Below, piece by piece: positions 1-6,499 of a stretch of 10,000 nucleotides of DNA. The DNA is taken from positions 10,581,682 through 10,591,681 of the forward strand of contig CM022675.1 in the NCBI GenBank assembly GCA_012295275.1. Reading direction: 5' to 3'. The DNA comes from Chrysomallon squamiferum (taxonomy: Eukaryota; Mollusca; Gastropoda; Neomphalida; Peltospiridae). Position 1 is the stretch's first letter. Every line of letters starts with the position of its first letter. Both the position numbers and the translations under genes were made by a program. The notes beneath the pieces are model-generated. The model saw only the letters and a list, made by a program, of their open reading frames with translations. It made no database searches and had not been told where the DNA came from.

Positions 1-194
1 AAAACTGACGAAAGAAAAATTACAAAAAGACTAATTCATAGAGTGAAAAATAAAAAGAAAAAATGGTTTTAAAATGAGATTCATTAACAAAGGGTACAGT
101 AAGAATTAATATATAGGGCAAAGAAAAAAATATTTAAAAAATTATAATTCTTGGTATAAAAACAGTTAAAAAGGAAAACCATTAACATACTTAG

Positions 195-195
<1 letters not shown>

Positions 196-248
<53 letters not shown>

Positions 249-267
249 TAATAATAACAACAATAAT
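196..267 (+). repeat. (TAA)n microsatellite in intron 1
   Basis: A trinucleotide array of TAA/AAT units, about 24 units long, with interruptions by AAC units near its right end (from about 245). It lies in intron 1 of the Hox2-type gene. Confidence 0.9.
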
Positions 268-566
268 ATGCAGAGCGAAGGTGTAGTTATAGAAAATTAA
301 TTAAGGGTAAAACAGAGGATCACAAAATACCTTATTTTTAAACTGTTTTTATTTTACTTTTGTTTTTAAATTAATACACAGAGCTTAGATTATAAAAATT
401 AAAATTAATGTACTATTTTAAAGACTAAAAAACCAGTAACACCACTAAATTCATGAGGGTGAAACTTGATTTTTAAAAAAAAAAAACACACGGAAATACC
501 GAGAGGGTGAAATGTAGTTTACAAAAACTGAAAATATCTGTAACAGGGTCACAAAGTAGTCTTAAG

Positions 567-583
567 AAAAAAAAAAAAAAAAA
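567..583 (+). repeat. Poly(A) run of 17
   Basis: A homopolymer run, U-rich in the Hox2-type transcript. No target-site duplication or retroposon body was recognised beside it. Confidence 0.9.
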
Positions 584-744
584 GAGAAAATTACTACAAA
601 GGGTCACGAAGGACAAAACTATACATCAACATAGACAGTGGATGACGAGTGAAATGTCTGCATTCAATTGCCGATCATCCGGATTAACTGCTGATTTCAC
701 GGGCAAGTCAAGCCTCGTTTGTTGTTGTAACGATAACGTATTGT

Positions 745-867
745 CTCATAATAAAAAAATAATAATAATAAAAATAGAAAATAAAAATAAAAATAACAGA
801 GAAGAAAACGAAAAAGAAAACACAACAGAAAGAAGAAGAAAACAAACAAAAAAAAAAAAAAAAAAAA
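745..867 (+). repeat. A-rich, purine-biased low-complexity tract ending in A20
   Basis: The + strand is nearly free of C and T apart from AAT units, with GAA- and AAAT-like units, ending in 20 consecutive A at 848-867. In the transcript of the minus-strand gene this is a U- and CU-rich segment beginning ten bases past the exon 1 donor, suited to TIA-1-like or PTB-like binding (inference). Confidence 0.8.
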
Positions 868-871
868 TTCC

Positions 872-880
872 GCTTACCTT
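872..880 (-). other. Distal 5' splice site of exon 1
   Basis: On the minus strand the sequence reads AAG|GTAAGC, with the intron starting at 877. It is close to the metazoan donor consensus and leaves a phase-1 exon end after residue 99. Ten bases into the intron a run of 20 U begins in the transcript (867-848), the kind of tract that TIA-1-like proteins use to strengthen donor recognition (family knowledge). I prefer this donor to the one 30 bases upstream. Confidence 0.65.
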
Positions 881-1175
881 CGGGTATATTCGCAGATCCA
901 CCCTTACGTTGATTCTTTTTTTCCTTCAACCAGGCGAAATCGGGTACTTTGCTCTGGACACACGACCCATCCCCGACCCCCGGCGAGCCGGGCAGCCCGT
1001 CCGAGCCGTCCTGAATGTGTCCCAGGTCGGGGTAGGGACTGCAGTAAGATCGCATATCGGAGTCTGTCATCATTGATTGATGGTAGTTTTCATTCAAGTG
1101 CTGCGCCGCGTTCATAAATCCCAAACCAGGCGGACCGAACATGAAAGCCGTGTCTCTCTCGCTCTCCAGCTCCAT
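878..1175 (-). CDS. Hox2: First coding exon of a Hox2/proboscipedia-type homeobox protein (partial)
   Basis: The exon encodes the N-terminal 99 residues plus one base of a split codon. The product would be a nuclear DNA-binding transcription factor that patterns the anterior body axis (family knowledge). Seen: ATG at 1175-1173 in strong Kozak context (GCCATGG), with an in-frame TAA nine codons upstream at 1205-1203, so this start is well supported. M1, E4, E6, R7, F11, P16 and L18 sit where I recall them in vertebrate HOXA2. A hexapeptide-like motif follows at residues 80-83 (FAWL, W82 kept), then KEKK at 84-87. Hox2 proteins normally read YPWM followed by KEKK, so the PBC/Exd-binding motif is altered at three of four positions. 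The middle (residues 43-72) is rich in Gly, Pro, Ser and Asp and looks disordered. The exon ends at a phase-1 donor (AAG|GTAAGC). The homeodomain exon is not in the window. The segment is visibly more GC-rich than its surroundings. A different anterior or ParaHox class is possible but less likely. Confidence 0.82.
902..910 (-). other. Alternative proximal 5' splice site of exon 1
   Basis: The minus strand reads AAC|GTAAGG, with the intron starting at 907. It also gives a phase-1 end, after residue 89 plus one base, so it would join the same downstream exon in the same frame. Use of it would remove about ten residues (the basic and small-residue stretch following KEKKNQ) from the hexapeptide-to-homeodomain linker. 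Its -1 base is C rather than G, so it is probably weaker than the distal site. Confidence 0.35.
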
Positions 1176-1230
1176 GGCTCCACTGAAATTTATTACTCGT
1201 ATTTACTCAATTTTTATTATTACTGTCCTT

Positions 1231-1320
1231 ACACACATATATATACATACATATATATGATATATTTTTTTTTTGTACACAGATACGTATGTGTATGTAT
1301 ATATATATATCTATATTTTT
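1231..1320 (+). repeat. TA/CA/TG dinucleotide-type tract in the 5' UTR or core promoter
   Basis: Alternating TA with ACAT and GTAT variants and a T10 run at 1265-1274. It lies 55-145 bases upstream of the Hox2-type ATG, so it is either within the 5' UTR or in the core promoter. Confidence 0.75.
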
Positions 1321-1516
1321 GATATGGAGTCAGTAACACGTTATAGAGTTCGGAGTATACTCTCTCTAGCTAGACCACATACTAAACACTCCTACCCAGC
1401 CATCGATACGATTTGACCATGCAATAAAACTTGTGAAAAGGCCCCGGAGTGATCTTCGTCGGCTAACGGATGTCACGTGCATGACCTGGCCAATCACAGC
1501 TCGTCTCATGGATATC

Positions 1517-1630
1517 TTGACAGCTCGGTGAAATGCGATAGGCCTTTGATCTGACAGGCATTCGTCGAAACGCGCAGATAGCCTTCGATCGCGAATTTTA
1601 CATGCAGCAAACTTCGTTTTTGATTGACGA
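1517..1630 (+). promoter_or_regulatory. Group of TALE (Meis/Pbx)-type words
   Basis: Two TGACAG words (core at 1518-1523 and 1552-1557), the Meis/Prep (homothorax) core, lie 34 bases apart. TGATTGACGA at 1621-1630 matches eight of ten bases of the composite Pbx-Meis word TGATTGACAG. Vertebrate Hoxb2 and Hoxa2 hindbrain enhancers use Pbx, Hox and Meis sites (established knowledge). Functional equivalence here is inference. Confidence 0.3.
1543..1551 (+). promoter_or_regulatory. TCF/LEF-type site
   Basis: CCTTTGATC matches the SCTTTGATS consensus of TCF/LEF, the nuclear effectors of Wnt signalling, at every position. It directly abuts a TGACAG word at 1552-1557 and lies about 370 bases upstream of the Hox2-type start codon. 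A nine-base match can arise by chance. Its interest is the position and the adjoining motif. Confidence 0.35.
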
Positions 1631-1920
1631 AACAGATTATATTCGTGTTAATGTTATAAGCGGAATATGATAATATTAAGGAGAAAATAAAATAACAAGT
1701 CGACTAGTATTAATTAACTTCGCCTCCATGCTTGATTACGCACAAATATAATATTCCGTTTCTTTAATAATATAATTCCTGCGTCTTCTTAATCGTTTTG
1801 TTGTTTGGCAGGCTTAAATCACCGCCAAAGTGGAGATCTTTCAAATAGCCATAAATTTTGCCCTTGGACGCCAGCCTTATTACCAAAACGTTAAACCTAA
1901 GATGTGGTCTGCGGAAAATA

Positions 1921-2042
1921 CAGAGAAAGACAGGGAAAGAGAGAGAGAGAGACAGACACAAACACACAGACAGACACATAGAAAAGAGAGAGAGAGAGAG
2001 AGCCAAACACGCAGAGACAGATAAACGGAGAGACACAGAGGA
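1921..2042 (+). repeat. GA/CA-rich low-complexity tract
   Basis: Imperfect (GA)n blocks at 1937-1952 and 1985-2002 are joined by ACAGACAC-type units. The tract is strongly purine-biased on the + strand. Reading frames through it on either strand are repeat translations. Confidence 0.85.
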
Positions 2043-2142
2043 ACACAAACAAAATAGAAAACGTTATTTTTCTAACACTGGCGTTCTGGAAAATATTTCA
2101 GAAATTCTTTTTATTTAATTATGGGTTTTTTTCTTATTTTAT

Positions 2143-2144
2143 AT

Positions 2145-2183
<39 letters not shown>

Positions 2184-2190
2184 TCTATTT
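2143..2190 (+). repeat. (ATTT)n tetranucleotide array, copy 1
   Basis: About eleven ATTT units. It is the first of three arrays of the same tetramer in 290 bases. Confidence 0.9.
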
Positions 2191-2292
2191 TGTAAATTTG
2201 TGAATGATGCGTTCAACATCGGTTGTGTTTTACTAATGAAGAAAGTTATTGGTGACTTTGCTACCGTCGTGGATTTATTTGCATGTAAGAAA

Positions 2293-2294
2293 AT

Positions 2295-2325
<31 letters not shown>

Positions 2326-2330
2326 TTTTT
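2293..2330 (+). repeat. (ATTT)n tetranucleotide array, copy 2
   Basis: About eight ATTT units preceded by AAAAT, then TTTTATTTTT. The 100 bases before it (2191-2292) are ordinary-complexity sequence with no recognised content. Confidence 0.9.
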
Positions 2331-2393
2331 TATGAGGTTTTTAAAATAGGTTTGTGAAGGAATTATCTGTAGATTTAACTGGTCTGTAGGATA

Positions 2394-2397
2394 ATAT

Positions 2398-2432
<35 letters not shown>

Positions 2433-2434
2433 TT
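2394..2434 (+). repeat. (ATTT)n tetranucleotide array, copy 3
   Basis: About ten ATTT units. Like copy 2 it begins with an AATATTTATTT junction, hinting that the two share an origin. Confidence 0.9.
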
Positions 2435-2500
2435 TGCTAATATGCTAAAGATAAGAGGTGGTATTATTTTAAATATTATTGGAGAGATGCATGGAATTAA

Positions 2501-2519
2501 ATACATACATATATATATA

Positions 2520-2566
<47 letters not shown>
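2501..2566 (+). repeat. Compound (TACA)-(TA)-(TG)21 microsatellite
   Basis: ACAT units pass into TA repeats (2509-2521) and then 21 TG units (2524-2566). Long TG runs can adopt Z-DNA (established knowledge). Confidence 0.95.
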
Positions 2567-2568
<2 letters not shown>

Positions 2569-2587
2569 CTGACAACAAATAATAATA

Positions 2588-2663
2588 CAAAAAAAATTAA
2601 AGAAAAAAATCAAACAGAAAAAAAACAAAAAAAAAAAAAAAAAAAAAACAAGAAAAAAAAAAA
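2588..2663 (+). repeat. A-rich tract containing A22
   Basis: A runs broken by single C, G or T, with 22 consecutive A at 2627-2648. Confidence 0.9.
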
Positions 2664-2919
2664 TCTAAACAAGAAAGACAAATACCGCACATATTTTGTC
2701 GGCGTAGTGCTCAGTATTCGCAGATGTAAATATTATTTGCTTTTTCTCTCTGTTTTTCCCATTTAGCCGAAAACAGGGCAGGCTCTGCTGATTTCTATAG
2801 AAAAATTCTTCTAACATCCTGTAGTGGCACGTTTACAGCAGAACGCTGGAAAATCGCGTCTGTTTCGCTTATCCGAGAATGTCTATCGAAGTCATACAAA
2901 CGTCTGAGCGGGGCGGTTT
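2664..2919 (+). other. Ordinary-complexity island, no gene recognised
   Basis: Mixed-composition DNA between two A runs. It includes a pyrimidine tract followed by TTTAG (about 2741-2765, acceptor-like on the + strand) and a GC-box-like GGGGCGG at 2910-2916. No convincing open frame or RNA gene was found. Sequence conservation would be needed to say whether it is regulatory. Confidence 0.5.
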
Positions 2920-2938
2920 AAAAAAAAAAAAAAAAAAA
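2920..2938 (+). repeat. Poly(A) run of 19
   Basis: A homopolymer directly following the GC-box-like word. No retroposon body was recognised to its left. Confidence 0.9.
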
Positions 2939-3485
2939 TTGTGGGCCGGTGTCTAGGAAAACTGTTCCCTTTGTTGATTCATCCCGGGTGAAAAGAACAG
3001 TCTTGCCAAGCAGAAAAACTGTCGTCTTTGCGGGCGAGTTCACTGCGACAAAAGACGCTATTGAAATTGTGACGGAAAGGATTTTTGCTTTTTCCCTTCT
3101 TCTTCTTCTTCTTCTAAACTGAAAAGGTGCTATAGCGTAAAGACGATAGAAATGAAACGTTTTCATACAAACAGAAGAAGAAGAAAAAAAAAAGACTAAC
3201 TTCAAAAGCTTTTAACCGCCTTTTGTATACGACAACCCGTTGTTTTGAAGAACACTGATCTCTGAGCCTGTTACATCAAAATAACCCATCAAGCGGACGA
3301 AAGAATTCAACAATTTGTTTTCCATCCGGCGGTGGGAGTGTTTGAAAGAAGCGCCCCCTGGCGAGGCATGACTTTCAGGGTGTATGGGGTTTAGCCAGCA
3401 AACAGTTAAGATGTCTTTTTTATTCACTTTGTTGTAAAGGAATGAATGGGGCGACGGGAAGACGAGGGGGAAATCGCTTTAAATG
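2939..3485 (+). other. Ordinary-complexity island with CTCF-like motif, no gene recognised
   Basis: The second-longest non-repetitive stretch. It holds the imperfect inverted pair ACTGTTC (2961-2967) and GAACAGT (2995-3001), a (TTC)n block at 3097-3115 with a complementary (GAA)n block at 3172-3183, and the CTCF-like motif listed separately. The minus-strand open frames at 2918-3205 and 3212-3427 show no recognisable domain and the first is partly repeat-coded, so I do not call them genes. Confidence 0.5.
3349..3367 (-). promoter_or_regulatory. CTCF-like binding motif
   Basis: On the minus strand the motif contains CCAGGGGGCGCT, the full strong core of the bilaterian CTCF consensus. About 14 of the 19 positions of the usual long motif agree by my alignment, and the mismatches are mostly at its 5' end. 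CTCF is a zinc-finger insulator and loop-anchor protein whose sites partition vertebrate and fly Hox loci (established knowledge). In such AT-rich surroundings this GC-rich 12-mer stands out. Binding here is inference. Confidence 0.5.
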
Positions 3486-3505
3486 AAAAAAAAAAAAAAA
3501 AAAAA
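3486..3505 (+). repeat. Poly(A) run of 20 followed by G5
   Basis: Twenty A then GGGGG. No transposon structure was recognised beside it. Confidence 0.9.
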
Positions 3506-3509
3506 GGGG

Positions 3510-3780
3510 GTGATATAATTCTCCCAACGGGACTAATAAAATAATTATGACCACAACGTTTAAACTGGAGAGCGTCTTGTTTACAAACAAAACAGATTTG
3601 TTTTCAGTGGCGATACGTCTGTTTTCGTTTAGGCGCAGGTAACTTAATTTAAGATGAAAATGTTTGGATTGTAGAAACACTGGTTGAAAGAGGTAGGTTT
3701 TAGTGAGAGGGTCTGGCTTTGAGTTGATGTTGTTTTTGTGGTCTGTTTATTGCTTCGCCGATGTGGCAAAAGAAAGAGAT
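3510..3780 (+). other. Ordinary-complexity island, nothing recognised
   Basis: Mixed-composition sequence without repeats, convincing coding potential or strong motifs. The minus-strand open frame at 3420-3680 crosses the A20 run and has no recognisable domain. Confidence 0.4.
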
Positions 3781-4032
3781 AAACAAACGAATAAATAAGG
3801 AAATAAATAAACAAATAAATAAGTAAGTAAATAAATAAGTAAATAAGGAAGAAAAAATATAAAATAAAATAAAATAAAATAATACAAATAAATAAATAAG
3901 GAAGAAACTATATAAAATAAAATAAAATAAAATAAAATAAAATAAAATAAAATAAAATAAAATAAAATAAAATAAATAAATAAATAAGTAAATAAATAAG
4001 GAAGAAAGTATATAAAATAAAATAAAATAAAA

Positions 4033-4063
<31 letters not shown>

Positions 4064-4200
4064 AACAAAATAAAATAAGATAAAATAAAATAAAATAAAA
4101 TGAAATGAAATGAAATGAAATAAAATAAAATAAAATAAAATAAAATAAAATAAAATAAAATGAAATAAAAATGAAATAAATTAATAAAAGATATGAAATT
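3781..4200 (+). repeat. Compound TAAA/TAAAA array with higher-order GGAAGAAA markers
   Basis: Tetramer (TAAA) and pentamer (TAAAA) blocks alternate over more than 400 bases, with TGAAA variants at about 4100-4125. The word GGAAGAAA followed by a TATATAAAATAAAAT-like segment recurs at 3847, 3900 and 4000, so a longer unit has itself been duplicated. A related GGAAGAAT lies at 4210. Open frames such as FILFYF and YLFI repeats are its translations. Confidence 0.95.
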
Positions 4201-4225
4201 AAACAGGTAGGAAGAATAAAAAGAA

Positions 4226-4247
4226 AAACAACAACAACAACAACAAA
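4226..4247 (+). repeat. (AAC)n short array
   Basis: About six AAC/CAA units at the right edge of the TAAAA region. Confidence 0.85.
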
Positions 4248-4365
4248 AATGAAAAAGTGTAAGGAATTAAAATAATTTAACATGAAAATAATTAATATAT
4301 GTTAAGTTTTTTCTTAACTTTTTTCTTACTGAAGTCTGTCAATCATTATGTTATGCTATATCATA

Positions 4366-4535
4366 TTACATTACATTACATTACATTATATTACATTACA
4401 TTACATTACATTACATTATATTATATTATATTACATTACATTACATTACATTATATTATATTATATTATATTATATTATATTACATTATATTATATTATA
4501 TTATATTATATCGTATTATACTGTATTGTATTGCA
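4366..4535 (+). repeat. Pentanucleotide array of TTACA and TTATA units
   Basis: About 34 five-base units. Until 4510 they differ only by C or T at the fourth position, in runs rather than at random (C4 T C5 T3 C4 T6 C T5). Later units decay (TCGTA, CTGTA, TTGTA, TTGCA). Confidence 0.95.
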
Positions 4536-4549
4536 CTGCTGCTATCTAT

Positions 4550-4655
4550 TAAATTAAATTAGTTTAAATTAAATTAAATTTTCTTTTGTTTTATTTTATA
4601 TTATTTATATTATTTTATTTTATTTTATATTATTTTATATTATTTTATTTCGTCA
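4550..4655 (+). repeat. AAATT and ATTTT pentamer-type tract
   Basis: TTAAA/AAATT units pass into TTTTA/TTATA units. The (TTTTA) part is complementary to the (TAAAA) block at 3855-4160, forming a potential long inverted pair. Confidence 0.85.
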
Positions 4656-4664
4656 TATTTTTTG

Positions 4665-4820
4665 TTTGTTTTGTTTATATGCTATAATTAATTAGCCCTT
4701 CGGCCAATGAAATAACTGAATATGCAAGTGAGTGACGTCTGAAACTGGAGCGCCTCTGTGTTAACATTAGTTAAATATAAAACTGATAATCACTGTTTTC
4801 TGTAGCGAGAATGTCGTAAA
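4665..4820 (+). other. Ordinary-complexity island with promoter-type words
   Basis: Contains TAATTAATTAG (homeodomain core, about 4685-4695), CCAAT at 4704-4708 and TGACGTCT at 4733-4740 (seven of eight bases of a cAMP-response element). No coding region was recognised. A small enhancer or remnant promoter is possible but unproven. Confidence 0.35.
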
Positions 4821-4821
4821 A

Positions 4822-5070
4822 AACAACAACAACAACAAGATCGGAAAAACAACTAAAACAACAACACAGAAAATACCACTTCAAAACGAAAACACGTAAA
4901 CAAGAGAGAGATTATTTACGTGAACAACGACAACAACAACAACAACAACAACAACAGCAACATCAACAAGAGAGAGCAGCAAAACAGAACAAAGTAATAG
5001 TAAAAGTAGAAGTAGTAGTAGATTTAGTAGTCGTAGTCGTAGTAGTAGTAGTAGTAGTAAATATAACAAA
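4822..5070 (+). repeat. (CAA)n and (AGT)n trinucleotide domain
   Basis: CAA/AAC arrays (4823-4838 and 4925-4970) followed by AGT/GTA arrays (5002-5058) with GTC variants. The AGT block is complementary to the TAC arrays just to the right. Confidence 0.9.
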
Positions 5071-5084
5071 ACAACAACAACATT

Positions 5085-5390
5085 GATACCATTGCTACTA
5101 CATCTTCTACTACAGCTACCACTCGGTTATTGCTACAACTACTGCTACATGAACCAGCTCAACAACCACCACCACCATTACACTACAACAGTAACTACTA
5201 TCACTACTACTACTACTGCTACTACTACTACTACTACTACTCAAAGTACTATTACTGCTACTATTACTACTACTACAGCCACTATTACTACTACTACAGC
5301 CACTATTACTGTTACTGTTATTACTATTACTACTACTTCTACTAGTACTACTACTACTACACTATTACTACTACTGCTAATGATAATAAT
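5085..5390 (+). repeat. Imperfect (TAC)n trinucleotide array
   Basis: TAC/ACT units with frequent single-base variants (GCT, ATT, ACA, GTT) keep a three-base period for about 300 bases. The two open frames over it translate to Thr- and Tyr-rich repeats and are not credible proteins. The array ends in AATAATAAT. Confidence 0.9.
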
Positions 5391-5399
5391 AATTTCACA

Positions 5400-5800
5400 A
5401 AAAATAATATAACGCATTAATTTTTTTTTGTTGACAGAAATAACATTCTTTATATTTTTAATTTCTTTGATTAAAAACCACCTTCGGGAAAAAACGAAAA
5501 AAACTATTTTTTATTTAATAGTATCGTGTTTCAATTTTAATTATACAGAGACTTTTCGGATACGCATCAAAACAAAATATTACGCAAACAAGTAAGGCAA
5601 AATATTCACGCTAAAAATACTTTTACGAACAACCACGGAACTTGCCGAAGCATAGCTTACGGAAAGTGCCAGAAACAAAGTTCTGCTATTTTTGAAAAAT
5701 TGCCAGGAAGTTTGCAATATCTGAAATAAACGACGACATTGAACGTTAACAGTTATATCTTTATGTCTTTTTGACACGCCATTTAAATGAAGATAAATAA
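5400..5800 (+). other. Ordinary-complexity island, nothing recognised
   Basis: AT-rich sequence with a moderately complex core at about 5580-5760. The 65-residue minus-strand open frame at 5580-5777 matches no family I recognise and has no neighbours suggesting a gene. No RNA gene was seen. Confidence 0.4.
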
Positions 5801-5919
5801 ACAGATAAATAAATAACAGTAAAAAGAATTATTTTTTCCATTATTATATTTTTTTTGTTAACAGTAAGATATTTGGAAGACTGTTTTAAAACATTGCTGT
5901 TAAATATTTCAGATATTAA

Positions 5920-6008
5920 AACCACACATACACATAAAAAGAGACAAAGAGAAAGATAGACAGAGAGACAGAAAGAGAGAAAGAGGGAAGGAGAGATAAC
6001 CACACACA
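5920..6008 (+). repeat. GA-rich tract flanked by CA-type units
   Basis: Imperfect GAGA/GACA/GAAA units between ACACATACACA and CACACACA ends, purine-biased on the + strand. Confidence 0.85.
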
Positions 6009-6030
6009 TTCTTCTTCTTTTTATTATTTT

Positions 6031-6034
<4 letters not shown>

Positions 6035-6068
<34 letters not shown>
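6035..6068 (+). repeat. (TA)n microsatellite
   Basis: About 17 TA units. A second shorter TA array lies at 6171-6190. The DNA between and after them to about 6460 is AT-rich with no recognised content. Confidence 0.95.
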
Positions 6069-6071
<3 letters not shown>

Positions 6072-6464
6072 AAATATTTCTTTTATTTATAGTCATTTTT
6101 TTTCTCACCTTTTTCACTTTAATAAATGAAATATACATTTATTCTTACCAGTTAGTTCACCCTAACTTTTTTATATATATATATATATATTCTAATAAAT
6201 TTAAGGAAGAGAAAAAAATAAAATATTGTTATTTTCTTTTTATTTGTTTGTACTTGTTCTTAATAAAATTTTATAACTAATGTCATAACTTTTATCATCG
6301 TATAAACATAATGACTACACAAGTGATAAGTAAAAACTTCGCTGATAGTTTTTATAATGGCGACGTTATTAGGTCAGGCCAGTTCGAAAATAAAAATAAT
6401 AATTAGACTTAAATAAATAGTGTCATAATAACAGATAACGCCACAATCTGATAGCAGGATTACA

Positions 6465-6499
<35 letters not shown>

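Larger units (their letters stand above)
1..877 (-). other. 5' part of intron 1 of the Hox2-type gene
   Basis: Leftward from the donor the DNA is AT-rich, with A-rich blocks on the + strand (pyrimidine-rich in the transcript, notably 745-867). No homeobox (for example no WFQNRR-type coding) appears in any frame, so the intron runs past the left edge. A (TAA)n array and homopolymer runs are listed separately. About 640-740 is a short ordinary-complexity stretch with no recognised content. Open frames here on the + strand are antisense to the exon or made of A-rich codons. Confidence 0.6.
1176..1760 (-). promoter_or_regulatory. 5' UTR and promoter-proximal island of the Hox2-type gene
   Basis: Just upstream of the start codon (1190-1320) the DNA is AT-rich, with TA/TG-type dinucleotide tracts. 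From about 1321 to 1700 it becomes an ordinary-complexity island, the longest non-repetitive stretch next to the gene. Motifs seen are a TATAA word on the minus strand at 1345-1341 with a TCA 25 bases downstream (A at 1320), a CACGTG E-box at 1474-1479, CCAAT at 1490-1494, a Myb-like TAACGG at 1464-1469, a TCF-type CCTTTGATC at 1543-1551, and several TALE-type words. The 10-base palindrome GAGTATACTC is at 1353-1362 and CTAGCTAG at 1366-1373. A possible acceptor (TTTCAG, ending at 1183) lies just before the ATG but has a poor pyrimidine tract, so a 5' UTR intron is only a weak option. The transcription start is not determined. Confidence 0.5.

Noticed and set aside
708-877. Extension of the Hox2-type frame beyond the donor
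   Set aside because: The residues become poly-Phe/Ser/Tyr from the A-rich intron tract; a good GTAAGC donor ends the exon first.
507-1076. + strand open frame of 189 codons
   Set aside because: It lies antisense to the Hox2-type exon and otherwise runs through A-rich codons. The minus strand explains the coding signal.
1414-1487. TGACCA (1414-1419) and TGACCT (1482-1487) as a retinoic-acid response element
   Set aside because: They are 68 bases apart, far from a DR2 or DR5 spacing, so only isolated half-sites are present.
3212-3427. 71-codon minus-strand frame in a repeat-free island
   Set aside because: No domain, signal or neighbour supports it, and frames of this length arise by chance. 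It overlaps the CTCF-like motif.
2627-3505. A runs of 19-22 as SINE or processed-pseudogene tails
   Set aside because: No pol III A/B boxes, target-site duplications or recognisable gene body lie beside them.
3781-4200. Regular spaced repeats as a CRISPR array
   Set aside because: Units are 4-5 bases without unique spacers in animal-type DNA; this is a satellite array.
3747-4283. 178-codon minus-strand frame rich in Phe, Ile, Leu and Tyr
   Set aside because: It is a translation of TAAA/TAAAA repeats and not a membrane protein.
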